Shown here in pieces: positions 1 to 9,279 of a stretch of DNA of 64,000 nt (the first letter of the stretch is position 1; each line of letters begins with the position of its first letter). The stretch is taken from NCBI RefSeq assembly GCF_035762905.1, contig NZ_DASUCC010000095.1, forward strand, positions 176,710 to 240,709, given 5' to 3'. Source of the stretch: DASYTH01 sp035762905. GTDB taxonomy: Bacteria; Actinomycetota; Actinomycetes; Mycobacteriales; Pseudonocardiaceae. The notes beneath the pieces are model-generated. The model was not told the DNA's origin. It did not search any database and was given only the letters and a program-made list of their open reading frames with translations. Both the position numbers and the translations under genes were made by a program.

Positions 1-92
1 TGCTGCTGCATGGCCCTGCGCTGACGCCGGCTCATGAAATACATCATCAGGCCGAGCATCCCGAAGAGCAGAAGCAAGGGAAGCAGTTCCAT
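1..92 (-). CDS. yajC: Preprotein translocase subunit YajC (N-terminus only)
   Basis: Only the first 30 codons are in the window; the rest lies beyond position 1. The visible part is one hydrophobic N-terminal helix (MELLPLLLLFGMLGLMMYF) followed by basic residues SRRQRR, which is the YajC pattern: a single membrane anchor with a small cytoplasmic domain associated with SecDF. The ATG at 92 has a GGAG element 5 nt upstream. It follows ruvB on the same strand, the usual actinobacterial order ruvCAB-yajC-secD-secF, so secD is expected next outside the window. Confidence 0.85.
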   Translation of the reverse strand, partial: MELLPLLLLFGMLGLMMYFMSRRQRRAMQQ

Positions 93-172
93 TTTTCTCC
101 ATCCGGCGGACGTCACCGGGAGGTGGTACGTCCGTTTTGTTCTGAAGTTTTCACCGACGAGTGTGCCAGTTG

Positions 173-1264
173 CTACTCGTCGATGTGCGCGGGGTCACGC
201 TCGTCGAACAGGCTGGGTGGCGCCTGACCGGCCGCGTCCCGAGGGACCGGCAGGCCCACATGTTTCCACGCCGCGGCGGTCGCCACCCTCCCCCGTGGGG
301 TCCTGGCGAGCATGCCCGCCCGGACAAGGTACGGCTCGCACACCTCTTCCACGGTAGCCGGCTCCTCGCCAACCGCAACGGCCAACGTCGAGACGCCCAC
401 CGGTCCCCCGCCGAAGGATCGGACCAGGGCGCTGAGCACCGCGCGGTCCAACCGGTCCAAGCCTAGCTCGTCGACGTCGTAGACCTCGAGCGCCGCCTGG
501 GCCACCGCCCTGGTGACCGAGCCGTCCGCGCGCACCTCGGCGAAGTCGCGCACCCGGCGCAGCAGCCGGTTGGCGATCCGCGGCGTGCCCCGGGCCCGGC
601 CGGCGATCTCGGTGCCGCCGTCCGGGCGCAGGTCGACCCCGAGGATGGCGGCCGAGCGGCGCAGCACCCGCTCCAACTCCTCGGCGGAGTAGAACTCCAT
701 GTGCGCGGTGAAGCCGAACCGGTCGCGCAGCGGGCCGGTCAGCGAGCCGGACCGGGTGGTGGCGCCGACCAGGGTGAACGGAGCGATCTCCAGCGGGATG
801 CTGGTCGCGCCCGGCCCCTTGCCGACCACCACGTCCACCCGGAAGTCCTCCATCGCGATGTAGAGCAACTCCTCCGCCGGCCGGGCGATCCGGTGGATCT
901 CGTCGATGAACAGCACGTCGCCCTCGACCAGGTTGGACAGCATCGCGGCCAGGTCGCCGGCGCGCTCGAGGGCCGGACCGGAGGTGATCCGGATCGCGCT
1001 GCCCAGCTCCGCGGCGATGATCATCGCCAGGCTGGTCTTGCCGAGGCCCGGCGGTCCGGACAGCAGCACGTGGTCGGGCGGGGCGCCGCGCCGGGTGGCG
1101 CCGGCCAGCACCAGCTCGAGCTGCTCGCGCACCCGGTGCTGGCCGACGAACTCGGCCAGCCGGCGCGGCCGCAGCGAGGACTCGTCCTCGCGCTCCCCCG
1201 GCGCCGCGATCGGGGACAGCTCGGGTGATCCGGCGGCGTCCTCGGTCATGAGGTCATCGTGCAT
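173..1264 (-). CDS. ruvB: Holliday junction branch-migration ATPase RuvB
   Basis: 363 aa, normal length. RuvB is the hexameric AAA+ motor that, with RuvA, drives branch migration of Holliday junctions during recombinational repair. Visible motifs are Walker A GPPGLGKTSLA, Walker B DVLFIDEIHRI, the sensor-1 region VGATTRSGSL, and a C-terminal winged-helix region. The ATG at 1264 overlaps the ruvA stop by one base (TGATG), indicating translational coupling. A second in-frame ATG at MTEDAAG (five codons in) is an equally reasonable start. Confidence 0.97.
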   Translation of the reverse strand: MHDDLMTEDAAGSPELSPIAAPGEREDESSLRPRRLAEFVGQHRVREQLELVLAGATRRGAPPDHVLLSGPPGLGKTSLAMIIAAELGSAIRITSGPALERAGDLAAMLSNLVEGDVLFIDEIHRIARPAEELLYIAMEDFRVDVVVGKGPGATSIPLEIAPFTLVGATTRSGSLTGPLRDRFGFTAHMEFYSAEELERVLRRSAAILGVDLRPDGGTEIAGRARGTPRIANRLLRRVRDFAEVRADGSVTRAVAQAALEVYDVDELGLDRLDRAVLSALVRSFGGGPVGVSTLAVAVGEEPATVEEVCEPYLVRAGMLARTPRGRVATAAAWKHVGLPVPRDAAGQAPPSLFDERDPAHIDE

Positions 1265-1860
1265 CAGCGGTTGCCGCCGAGGGTGGCCAGTGCCCGGCGA
1301 AGGACGGCGGGCGTGTCCGGCGCGCCGTTCTCCCGCAGCACGCCGTCCACCGCCTGCTCGGCCTGCCGGGCCGGGAAGCCGAGCCCGACCAGCGCATCGA
1401 CCACCGACGAGCGCACCCCGCCGCCGCCACCACCGGCGTCGGCCTGCGGGGCGGCGGGCAGCGCGCCCACCTTGTCGCGCAGCTCGATGATCAGCCGCTC
1501 GGCGCCCTTGCGGCCGATGCCCGGGACCTGGGTGAGCATCGCGATGCTGCCGTCCACCAGCGCGGCGCGCAGCGCGGCCGGCTCCAGCACCGCCAGGGTG
1601 GCAAGGGCCAGCCGCGGCCCGATCCCGGAAACCGTCTGCAGCAACCGGAACAGCTCGCGCGCCTCGGCGTCGGCGAACCCGAACAGGGTCAGCGAGTCCT
1701 CCCGGACCACCAGCGCGGTGGCCAGGCTCGCCTCCTCGCCGCGGCGCAGCATGGCCAGCGTGGCCGGGGTGGCCTGCACCGCGAACCCGATCCCGCCGAC
1801 GTCGACCACCGCGTGGTCCAGTCCAACCGCGAGCACCCGCCCGCGCACCGAAGCGATCAT
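1264..1860 (-). CDS. ruvA: Holliday junction DNA-binding protein RuvA
   Basis: 198 aa. RuvA tetramers grip the four-way junction and load RuvB. Domain I (OB fold) begins MIASVRGRVLAVG. The two helix-hairpin-helix motifs of domain II are visible around VSGIGPRLALA and VPGIGRKGAERL. The C-terminal RuvB-binding domain III (about residues 150-198) follows a Gly-rich linker. The ATG at 1860 overlaps the ruvC stop by 4 bp (ATGA), and the gene runs directly into ruvB. Confidence 0.97.
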   Translation of the reverse strand: MIASVRGRVLAVGLDHAVVDVGGIGFAVQATPATLAMLRRGEEASLATALVVREDSLTLFGFADAEARELFRLLQTVSGIGPRLALATLAVLEPAALRAALVDGSIAMLTQVPGIGRKGAERLIIELRDKVGALPAAPQADAGGGGGGVRSSVVDALVGLGFPARQAEQAVDGVLRENGAPDTPAVLRRALATLGGNR

Positions 1861-2429
1861 GTTCGGGTCCTCTCCCGGGCAGCGGCGGCCAGCCGGGCCC
1901 GGTGCCGGCGGGCCAGTTGGGCGGCCTGCGCCTCGGCTTCGGCCAGCCGGTTGCGCAGCGGCGCCCGCCAGATGTGGCAGATGGCCAGCGCCAGCGCGTC
2001 GGCGGCGTCGGCGGGCTTCGGCCGGGCGGGCAGCTCGAGCAGCCGGGTCACCATGGTCGTCACCTGTGCCTTGTCCGCCCGGCCGGACCCGGTCACGGCG
2101 GCCTTCACCTCGCTCGGCGTGTGGAACATGACCGGCAGCCCGCGCCGCGCGGCGGCCAGCGCCACCACGCCACCCGCCTGCGCGGTGCCCATCGCCGTGC
2201 GCACGTTGTACTGGCTGAACACCCGCTCGACCGCCACCACGTCCGGCCGGTACTCGTCCAGCCAGCGCTCCACCACGTCGGCAACGCTCAGCAGCCGCAC
2301 CGCCAGATCGGCTTCCACCGGCGTGCGCACCACGTCCACGGCCACACACCGGACCTCGCGCCCCGCCCCACCGTCCACGACCGCGATCCCGCACCGGGTC
2401 AGTCCGGGGTCGACACCCAACACCCGCAC
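1857..2429 (-). CDS. ruvC: Holliday junction resolvase RuvC
   Basis: 190 aa. RuvC is the dimeric endonuclease that cuts RuvAB-bound Holliday junctions. It opens VRVLGVDPGLTRCG, containing the first catalytic Asp (GVDPG); the conserved VAVERVFSQYN and the C-terminal acidic DAADALALA segment complete the active site. The start is GTG at 2429, preceded by GGGAG seven bases upstream; a GTG at 2456 would add 9 residues but has no comparable ribosome binding site. First gene of the coupled ruvC-ruvA-ruvB unit (ATGA overlap with ruvA). Confidence 0.96.
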   Translation of the reverse strand: MRVLGVDPGLTRCGIAVVDGGAGREVRCVAVDVVRTPVEADLAVRLLSVADVVERWLDEYRPDVVAVERVFSQYNVRTAMGTAQAGGVVALAAARRGLPVMFHTPSEVKAAVTGSGRADKAQVTTMVTRLLELPARPKPADAADALALAICHIWRAPLRNRLAEAEAQAAQLARRHRARLAAAARERTRT

Positions 2430-2542
2430 CGCTGCGCTCCCGCCGTCCGTGAACACTCGTTCGACGACACTAGGCCGCCCGGCGCCCCGAATCCGCCCGA
2501 CACGCCGAGCGCCCCGGCACGGCCGGCGCACTTGGCCGTGGG

Positions 2543-4291
2543 TCAGGTGCTCGACCGGGGGACGGTGATCGGATCCTCGATGAGCACCGGGGACAGCGCG
2601 GTGCCGTCCGGGCGCAGCCACGGGTCACTCGGCGCGCCCTCGGGGTGCACCGTCCAGCGCCGGCAGACGGTGGGCAGCTTCACCGGGTACAGGGTCAGCT
2701 CGCCGGTCGAGGAGATCCGCATGCGCAGGAAGCCCTTGTAGTCCTCGATGCTCTGGCCGGCGAAGGCCTCGTTGAGGTTGACGCAGCGAGTGCTGGCGAT
2801 CAGCAGGTACACGGCGACCACCTCGGCGTCGACGAAGCCGATCACCACCGGCGTGCCGATCAGCACGATCGCGATCAACACCAGATCGGGCCCGACCCCG
2901 GCGGGCAGCACCGACTGGTCCAGCCAGCGGATCACCACGGCCCAGCCGAAGCTCAGGCCCAGATGCGAGGCCGCGTGCAGCACCCCGGCCCGGGTGTTCG
3001 TTCTGGCGCTCTTGGGCAGGTCGATCCTGGCGAAGGCGATCCCGCCGAGCACCAGGACCGCGGCCACCAGCAGCGCCGGCATCCAGGCGGCGAGGACCCG
3101 GAACGTGCCCGCGTCCGACCCGGCGAGGCCGAGCAGCACCGCGAGCGTCATCGCGGTCTGCGCGATGCCGGTCAGCAGCCAGAAACCCGGGTTGCGCCAC
3201 GGCAACCGGAAGATGCCGCCGGCCAGCCGGCGCGACTGCGACTTCTCCGGGTAGCGGGTGGGCAGGGTGAACCGCGTGACCTCGGACGGCTCGCGCACCC
3301 GGGACTTGGGCGGCGGCAGCTCGAGCTCCTCGGGCAGCTTGTGCGTCGCCGACAGGTAGGCGCCGCCGAGCCCGCAGGTGATCCGCTGCCCGGTGCCGTC
3401 GACCTCGGCGTAGCGGGCGTAGTGGTGCCGGTCGCCGGACAGCATCACCCGGATCTCGGCGCCGCGCGGCCGGACGATCTCCCGGTTGAAGAACTCGATC
3501 GTGTCGTAGCCCTTGGTGTCCCCGCCCGACCCGGCCGCCACCCAGGACGGCGAGGAGGTGCACAGGATGACCGCGTCGCCCTCCCGCAGGTCCTGGGACA
3601 CGGTGCGGAAGTACTCCAGCTGCGGCGAGTCCACGTAGTCGTTGAGCTGAGTGTCGATCGCCAGCAGCCACCACCGGCGCGGCAGCTGCACGGCGAAGTA
3701 GCTGCGGGTCTGCTCGGTGCGCCAGCCGCCGAACGGCCGGCGCTGGGCGAACACCCGGAGGAACGCGGTCAGCCCGTCGTACCAGTCGTGGTTGCCCGGC
3801 AACGCGAACAGCGTCGGCGCCACCCCGTGCGGCACCGGCAGCGCCGCCCGGTACACGCCCTTGCTGCGGTCCTCGTAGTCCCTGGTGGATGCGAACGGGT
3901 ACACCTGGTCGCCGCCCATCACCAGCAGCCGCCCGCGCGGCAGCTTCCCGGCGCCGGGCACCTCGAGCGTCTCGGCGGCCAGCAGCGAGGCGATCGAGAA
4001 CGTGGCGTCGAACCCGTCGCCGAGGTCGGCCACATAGTCCAGCCACAGCTCGGATCCGCTGTCGTGCCGGTGGATCACCGCCGGCAGACCACCCTGCAGT
4101 TCGCGCTTGTCCGCGAACGATCCGAAGATCGCGGCGAGCAGCGACTGGGCACCGGTCTTGACCAGCACCCCGGGCCGCAGCCAGCGCACCGCGCGCTGCC
4201 GGCGGAATCCGAGCTGCTCCTCGGTCAGGTCGGTGGGGCGGGGCCGGGCGACCGGCGCTTCCACGGGCGGGACCGGGTCGGTGATCGCCAC
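2543..4291 (-). CDS. Membrane-anchored calcineurin-like metallophosphoesterase
   Basis: 582 aa from the GTG at 4291, chosen because AGGAGG sits 9 nt upstream; a GTG at 4309 would overlap that site. The N-terminal two thirds carries metallophosphoesterase motifs: MGGDQVYPF, LPGNHDWYDG (GNHD) and MLSGDRHHYARY, the metal-binding blocks of the family. After about residue 360 come four hydrophobic stretches (starting near GFWLLTGIAQ, VLAAWMPALL, LGLSFGWAVV and VLIAIVLIGT), so the enzyme is probably membrane-bound with a cytoplasmic catalytic domain. Substrate unknown. It lies upstream of ruvC on the same strand with a gap of just over 110 bp, so co-transcription is uncertain. Confidence 0.8.
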   Translation of the reverse strand: MAITDPVPPVEAPVARPRPTDLTEEQLGFRRQRAVRWLRPGVLVKTGAQSLLAAIFGSFADKRELQGGLPAVIHRHDSGSELWLDYVADLGDGFDATFSIASLLAAETLEVPGAGKLPRGRLLVMGGDQVYPFASTRDYEDRSKGVYRAALPVPHGVAPTLFALPGNHDWYDGLTAFLRVFAQRRPFGGWRTEQTRSYFAVQLPRRWWLLAIDTQLNDYVDSPQLEYFRTVSQDLREGDAVILCTSSPSWVAAGSGGDTKGYDTIEFFNREIVRPRGAEIRVMLSGDRHHYARYAEVDGTGQRITCGLGGAYLSATHKLPEELELPPPKSRVREPSEVTRFTLPTRYPEKSQSRRLAGGIFRLPWRNPGFWLLTGIAQTAMTLAVLLGLAGSDAGTFRVLAAWMPALLVAAVLVLGGIAFARIDLPKSARTNTRAGVLHAASHLGLSFGWAVVIRWLDQSVLPAGVGPDLVLIAIVLIGTPVVIGFVDAEVVAVYLLIASTRCVNLNEAFAGQSIEDYKGFLRMRISSTGELTLYPVKLPTVCRRWTVHPEGAPSDPWLRPDGTALSPVLIEDPITVPRSST

Positions 4292-4327
4292 GGGTACGGG
4301 CCTCCTCACGGGCAGCGACGGCCTTCG

Positions 4328-4333
4328 ATATTA
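4328..4333 (-). promoter_or_regulatory. Probable -10 box (TAATAT) for the metallophosphoesterase gene
   Basis: On the minus strand a near-consensus TAATAT lies about 22 nt before the AGGAGG/GTG start, with a weak -35 candidate TTACCT 16 nt further upstream. The spacer contains the 10-bp perfect palindrome ATCACGTGAT (4334-4343), which could be an operator shared with the divergent cupin gene. Confidence 0.4.
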
Positions 4334-4363
4334 ATCACGTGATCGCACCAGGTAAGCGTTGCG

Positions 4364-4369
4364 TAACCT
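4364..4369 (+). promoter_or_regulatory. -10 element TAACCT of a leaderless start
   Basis: TAACCT ends exactly 6 nt before the GTG at 4376, and there is no Shine-Dalgarno sequence. This is the TANNNT-N6-start arrangement typical of actinobacterial leaderless mRNAs and recurs at several genes in this window. Confidence 0.45.
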
Positions 4370-4375
4370 GCCGAC

Positions 4376-4828
4376 GTGCCAGATCTGCCGAATCCGACAC
4401 AGATCGTGACCGAGCTGGGTCTCCGCGAGCTGCCCACCGAGGGCGGGCGGTGGAGCCAGAGCTGGCGCGGCGCGGAATGCTCGGCGATCTACTACCTGCT
4501 GGCGGCGCCGGAGTTCTCCGCGCTGCACCGGTTGGACCGGTTGGAGATCTACAGCTATCACGCGGGCGCGCCGGCCCGGCTGCTGCTGCTCGACGGCGAC
4601 CGGGTCAGCGAACCGGTGCTCGGACCCGATGTCGGCGCCGGGCAGCGACCGCAGGTGGTCGTACCGCCGGGCGTGTGGCAGGGCTCGGTGAGCCTGGGTG
4701 CGTGGACGCTGATGGGCACCGTCGTGGTTCCGCCGTACACCGACGACTGCGTCGAGTTCGCCGGAGTGGAGCCGTTGTGCACGCGGTATCCGGCGCACGC
4801 GGACCGGATCCGCGCGTTGTGCCGTTGA
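4376..4828 (+). CDS. Cupin_5 (DUF985) family protein
   Basis: 150 aa, the usual size for this single-domain cupin. It matches the DUF985/cupin_5 pattern: an N-terminal helix LGLRELPTEGGRWSQSWR, the strand AIYYLLAAPEFSALHRL, then the Y-S-Y/H-A-G segment YSYHAGAPARLLLL and a C-terminal VVPPGVWQGSVSLG. Members are small beta-barrel proteins of unproven enzymatic role. The GTG start has no ribosome binding site but a TAACCT box 6 nt upstream suggests a leaderless transcript. Divergent from the metallophosphoesterase, convergent with the next gene, hence monocistronic. Confidence 0.8.
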   Translation: MPDLPNPTQIVTELGLRELPTEGGRWSQSWRGAECSAIYYLLAAPEFSALHRLDRLEIYSYHAGAPARLLLLDGDRVSEPVLGPDVGAGQRPQVVVPPGVWQGSVSLGAWTLMGTVVVPPYTDDCVEFAGVEPLCTRYPAHADRIRALCR

Positions 4829-4832
4829 CCGG

Positions 4833-6275
4833 TTATCGGTAAACGGCGACGGCTTCCAGCTCGTCACCGAAGAAGGCGCGCAGCGGGTCGCGGTGCGCCA
4901 CCTCGCTGGTCCAGTCGTTGTCGATGTTCTCCGCGACGTGGTGCTCGGCGAGGAGTCGCCCCTGCCGGTAGTGCCGCACCACCGGGTGCAGCGCCGCGTC
5001 GGCGGTGTACTCCAGGGTCACGGTGAAGAAGTTCTCCCGGCTGGCCACCCGGCCCTCGTGCACGTAATCGACCGGCAGTTCCTCGTAGTAGGCCACCTCG
5101 GCGCCCTCAAGCACCACCAGGTCGCACAGCCGGCCGAACTGCTGCCACAGCGCGGAGGTCCGGTTCGCCCGGCAGAGCACCGCGACCGCCAGCGCCTCCG
5201 GGTCCGCCGGCAGTCCCCTCGGCGGCCAGGGAACGTCGTGGTAGCGCTGCTCCATGATCCGGTGCAGGGCCTTGACGCAGTACCGGAAACCGTGGATGAA
5301 GCCGGTTGTGGACCGCTTGAAGTCGCGCACCTGCATGAGGCTGCCGGCGAAGTAGAGGTCGGGCACGTTCACCGACTCCCACTCCGAGGTGAGCGCCGGG
5401 AACCGATCGTCGATCACCAGTTCCGGCCGGCAGTCCTCGGCGAAGATCGAGTTGTCGAACCGGAAGCCGGTGCAGACGATCACCCGGTCGTACGGGATGC
5501 GCTGGGCGCCCTTGTCGCACCGGGACAGGCTGACCGTGACCAGGTAGCCGTCGTCGGCCCGGTCGATCCGGCGGATATGCCCCTCCAGCAAGGCTTCGCG
5601 CAGGTGCCCGATGTGGTGGCTGCGCCAGGTCATGCCGACCGAGCTCGGTCCGGCGAGGTGGATCACCGCCGCGGTCTCGACCAGGTTCTCGGCGGTCTCG
5701 AACGCGGAGTTGCCCCGGCCGACGATGAGCACCCGCTGATCGAGAAAGTCCCGCGGGTTCACCGTGACCGTGCCGTACAGCTCGGCCGTCTCGATCCCGG
5801 GAATGTCCGGCACGTACGGCTTCGACGGGCCGGTGGCGACGATCAGCAACGGCGCCTCGTACTCCGAGCCGTGCTGATCGACGACGTGGAAATACTCCTC
5901 TCGGGTTACCCGGATCACCCGGCAGCCGTAATGGATATTGAGACCGAGCGCCTCGGCGAAGTCGCTGAGGTAACGCACCATCGTGTCGGCGTCCGGAAAA
6001 TAGCGCTCGGTGTAGCGGGTGAACAGCAGGCGTTCCCGGTCGGAAAGCAACGAGTTCCAGTCCATCCGGAGGTTGAGCTCCGGGTCACTGGAGCCGGTGT
6101 GCTGTTTGTTGATCGAGAGCAGCTGACGGTGTCGGGGGAAGGTGCGGAAGAAGGTCCCGGCGGTGGGTCCGGCCTCGAGGATCAGATAGTCCCGCCCGGC
6201 GCGCTCGAGAAAGTACCCGAGTTGTAAGCCGGCCGGACCAGCGCCGATGACGAGGTAGTCGGTTCTCGTGACCAT
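4833..6275 (-). CDS. FAD-dependent oxidoreductase resembling FOXRED2/ERFAD
   Basis: 480 aa flavoprotein of the flavin-monooxygenase-like fold. The FAD Rossmann motif GAGPAGLQLG is at residues 12-21, the ATG motif is VATGPSKPYV, and a second nucleotide-binding motif GRGNSAFETAE follows near residue 185. Segments such as AGRDYLILE, FPRHRQLLSINK, LRMDWNSLLSD and TGFIHGFRY strongly recall the eukaryotic ER flavoprotein FOXRED2 (from memory, no search run). Redox substrate unknown. The ATG at 6275 has GGAGG 6 nt upstream. Stands alone between the cupin and DUF4262 genes. Confidence 0.8.
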   Translation of the reverse strand: MVTRTDYLVIGAGPAGLQLGYFLERAGRDYLILEAGPTAGTFFRTFPRHRQLLSINKQHTGSSDPELNLRMDWNSLLSDRERLLFTRYTERYFPDADTMVRYLSDFAEALGLNIHYGCRVIRVTREEYFHVVDQHGSEYEAPLLIVATGPSKPYVPDIPGIETAELYGTVTVNPRDFLDQRVLIVGRGNSAFETAENLVETAAVIHLAGPSSVGMTWRSHHIGHLREALLEGHIRRIDRADDGYLVTVSLSRCDKGAQRIPYDRVIVCTGFRFDNSIFAEDCRPELVIDDRFPALTSEWESVNVPDLYFAGSLMQVRDFKRSTTGFIHGFRYCVKALHRIMEQRYHDVPWPPRGLPADPEALAVAVLCRANRTSALWQQFGRLCDLVVLEGAEVAYYEELPVDYVHEGRVASRENFFTVTLEYTADAALHPVVRHYRQGRLLAEHHVAENIDNDWTSEVAHRDPLRAFFGDELEAVAVYR

Positions 6276-6377
6276 GAGCCGCCTCCCAGTCCGACAAGCT
6301 CACCCCTGCGCATTTACGACGGCGGACCGGAAACGGTTCAGGCACGGGCAAAATGCTTTAGCAAAGTTTGGACCAGG

Positions 6378-6887
6378 CTAAGGCCCGTCGACCCCGGGAA
6401 TCCAGCTTTCCGGCGTCCCGCTCTGGGTGAGTACCGGTTGGTGGTCGGCGAACCCGGCCGGCGCGTCGGCCTCCCACGGCCATTTCCCTTGGGGGGTGGC
6501 GACGATGAGTTGTACCGCCGGGAAGTCGCCGTTCGGATACATCAGCAGCGCGCTGCCGAAGAACTCCGGGTAGTGGCCGCGGGTGACCCGTTCGAACACC
6601 ACCGGCGCGTTGTCGAAGAAGTCGTGGTACGGCTTGCCGAGCGCGAACCGCTCCCCCTCCCGGGCCCGGCGCAGGTACGTGTTCAGCAGCATCCGCCCCA
6701 TGCCCTCGGGCAGCCCGATGATCACCGCCTCCGGCACCCCGAAGCCGCGCCATGCCCCGACCGAGAACACGTACCCGGCCCCGAACTCGTCCGCCCCCAC
6801 CTCAACGGTCGCGAACCCGTGCTGCTCGGCCTGCCCCTCCAGCCACCGCCGCAGGGCTTCCTGCTCTTCGGGCAGTTCCTCCGCCAC
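6378..6887 (-). CDS. DUF4262 domain-containing protein
   Basis: 169 aa. The pattern FATVEVGADEFGAGYVFSVG followed by FGVPEAVIIGLP and a C-terminal segment ending in a conserved Trp/Pro-rich region (GKWPWEADAPAGFADHQPVL) fits the DUF4262 family of soluble proteins without known activity. GTG start at 6887 lies 3 bp after the yebC stop, so it is probably the last gene of a yebC-led transcript and translated by coupling, since no ribosome binding site is evident. Confidence 0.75.
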   Translation of the reverse strand: MAEELPEEQEALRRWLEGQAEQHGFATVEVGADEFGAGYVFSVGAWRGFGVPEAVIIGLPEGMGRMLLNTYLRRAREGERFALGKPYHDFFDNAPVVFERVTRGHYPEFFGSALLMYPNGDFPAVQLIVATPQGKWPWEADAPAGFADHQPVLTQSGTPESWIPGVDGP

Positions 6888-6890
6888 TGG

Positions 6891-7640
<750 letters not shown>

Positions 7641-7655
7641 CTCTCCTCCGTAACC

Positions 7656-8273
7656 TCACGCGGCAGCGCGGACCATATCCACGAAGAGGCGGTGCACCCG
7701 GATGTCACCGGTCAGCTCCGGATGGAACGCCGTGGCGAGCGTGGCCCCCTGCCGAACGGCAACGATCCTACCGGCGGCCGGACCGGCGCCCGGCACGTCC
7801 GGCACCGTGCCGAGGACCTCCACCTCGGACGACGCCGATTCGACCCATGGGGCCCGGATGAACACCGCCCGGACCGGCCCGCCGGCCACGCCGGTCAGCT
7901 CAAGGTCCTCCTCGAACGAGTCGACCTGCCGGCCGAAGGCGTTGCGCCGGACGGTGATGTCCAGCCCGCCGAGCTGGTGCTGGTCCGGCCGGCCGCCAAG
8001 CACGGTCGTGGCCAGCAGAATCATCCCGGCACACGAGCCGTACACGGGCAGCCCGTCGGCGATCCGTTTGCGCACCGGCTCGAGCAGCTCGAACGTGTCC
8101 AGCAGCCGCGAGATCGTCGTCGACTCGCCGCCCGGGATCACCAGTCCGTCCACATCGGACAGCTCGCTCTCCCTGCGGACCGCGACGAACTCGGCGCCGC
8201 TGGCCCGCACGGCGTGCGCGTGCTCACGCACGTCGCCCTGCAGGGCAAGCACTCCGACCAGTGGTCGAGCCAC
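7656..8273 (-). CDS. pdxT: Pyridoxal 5'-phosphate synthase glutaminase subunit PdxT
   Basis: 205 aa class-I glutaminase that hydrolyses glutamine and channels ammonia to PdxS for DXP-independent pyridoxal phosphate synthesis. Seen: GVLALQGDVREH at the N-terminus, IPGGESTT, the nucleophile Cys in YGSCAGMILLA, and the His-Glu pair in TAFHPELTG. Start is GTG at 8273 with GGAGG about 7 nt upstream. Its partner pdxS is not adjacent: azlD, azlC and an XRE regulator lie between them. Confidence 0.95.
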   Translation of the reverse strand: MARPLVGVLALQGDVREHAHAVRASGAEFVAVRRESELSDVDGLVIPGGESTTISRLLDTFELLEPVRKRIADGLPVYGSCAGMILLATTVLGGRPDQHQLGGLDITVRRNAFGRQVDSFEEDLELTGVAGGPVRAVFIRAPWVESASSEVEVLGTVPDVPGAGPAAGRIVAVRQGATLATAFHPELTGDIRVHRLFVDMVRAAA

Positions 8274-8302
8274 CGTTCCACCTCCGGTATCCAGCGTAAA
8301 CG

Positions 8303-8611
8303 TCACGGGACGCCGAGCAGTCGCAGCCCGGCGGTGACCCCGGCGGCGACCAGGACCACGACGATGAACGGCGCCCGCCGCCAGGCCAGCACCCCGCCGG
8401 CGAGCACTCCGGCCGGCAGCGCGAAGCCGGCGAAGCGCTGCCCGTCCATCAGGGCGGCGGTGGCGATCAGCGCGAACAGCAGCACGACCGCGGCGGTGGA
8501 CAGCAGCCGCCGGATCCGGTCCGGCACCTCGAACCGGTCCCGCAGCAGCGGCCCGGCCACCCGGAACGCGTAGGTGCCGGCGGCCAGTACCAGCACGGCG
8601 ACGATGTTCAT
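8303..8611 (-). CDS. azlD: AzlD-family branched-chain amino acid exporter small subunit
   Basis: 102 aa with three to four hydrophobic helices (IVAVLVLAAGTYAFRVAGP, LLSTAAVVLLFALIATAAL, FALPAGVLAGGVLAW, FIVVVLVAAGVTAGL), matching AzlD. AzlD and AzlC form an exporter for branched-chain amino acids and analogues. The ATG overlaps the azlC stop by 4 bp (ATGA), so the two subunits are coupled. Ends about 30 bp before pdxT, which may be read through from this unit. Confidence 0.88.
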   Translation of the reverse strand: MNIVAVLVLAAGTYAFRVAGPLLRDRFEVPDRIRRLLSTAAVVLLFALIATAALMDGQRFAGFALPAGVLAGGVLAWRRAPFIVVVLVAAGVTAGLRLLGVP

Positions 8612-9279
8612 GCCAGCACCGCCCGCCTGCGCGGCACCGCCACCAGGCCGGCCAGGGCCAGCAGCACCGGCACTCCTGGCGGCAGGAACGGGCTCGCGGC
8701 CAGCGCGATCGCGCCGCCGAGCAGGGCCGGCCGCCGGGTGGCCGGGTCGCGCAGGCCGGGCAGCACCAGGGCGAGCAGGGCCGCCGGGAACGCCGCGTCC
8801 AGCCCGAAGGCCGCCGGGTCGCCGATCGCCGAGCCGACCAGGACGCCGGCCACGGTGCCAAGGTTCCAGGCGGTGAACAGGGCCACCCCGCAGGTCCAGT
8901 AGGCCGTCCGGGCGCGCGCCGGGTCGCGCTGGGCCAGGGCGAACGCGACCGACTCGTCGGTCATCAGATGGCTGCCGAGCAGCCGGCCCCTGCCGATGGT
9001 CCCCCCGATGGCCAGCCCGAACGGCAGGTGCCGGGCGTTGAGCACCAGACCACCGAGCACCGCGGCCAGCGGGGCGCCGCCGGCCGCGATCACGCCGACC
9101 GCCAGGAACTGCGAACCGCCCGCGAACACCAGCACGGACAGCAGCACCGGCTGCCAGGCGGGCAGGCCGGCCGACACCGCGATGGCGCCGAACGACATGC
9201 CGACCGCGGCCACCGCCGCGGCGACGGCAAGCACGTCCCGGACCAGGCTCCGATCCAGGGTTCGCCATAACGAACGCAT
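8608..9279 (-). CDS. azlC: AzlC-family branched-chain amino acid exporter large subunit
   Basis: 223 aa polytopic membrane protein. The conserved AzlC block FAGGSQFLAVGVIAAGG and LNARHLPFGLAIG are present, with an N-terminal helix region AVAAVGMSFGAIAVSAGLP. Forms the exporter with AzlD. The ATG at 9279 is divergent from the XRE regulator, and its first codons overlap one copy of an inverted repeat GTTCG-N6-CGAAC, so repression by that regulator is likely. A close AGGAG precedes the ATG. Confidence 0.9.
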   Translation of the reverse strand: MRSLWRTLDRSLVRDVLAVAAAVAAVGMSFGAIAVSAGLPAWQPVLLSVLVFAGGSQFLAVGVIAAGGAPLAAVLGGLVLNARHLPFGLAIGGTIGRGRLLGSHLMTDESVAFALAQRDPARARTAYWTCGVALFTAWNLGTVAGVLVGSAIGDPAAFGLDAAFPAALLALVLPGLRDPATRRPALLGGAIALAASPFLPPGVPVLLALAGLVAVPRRRAVLA

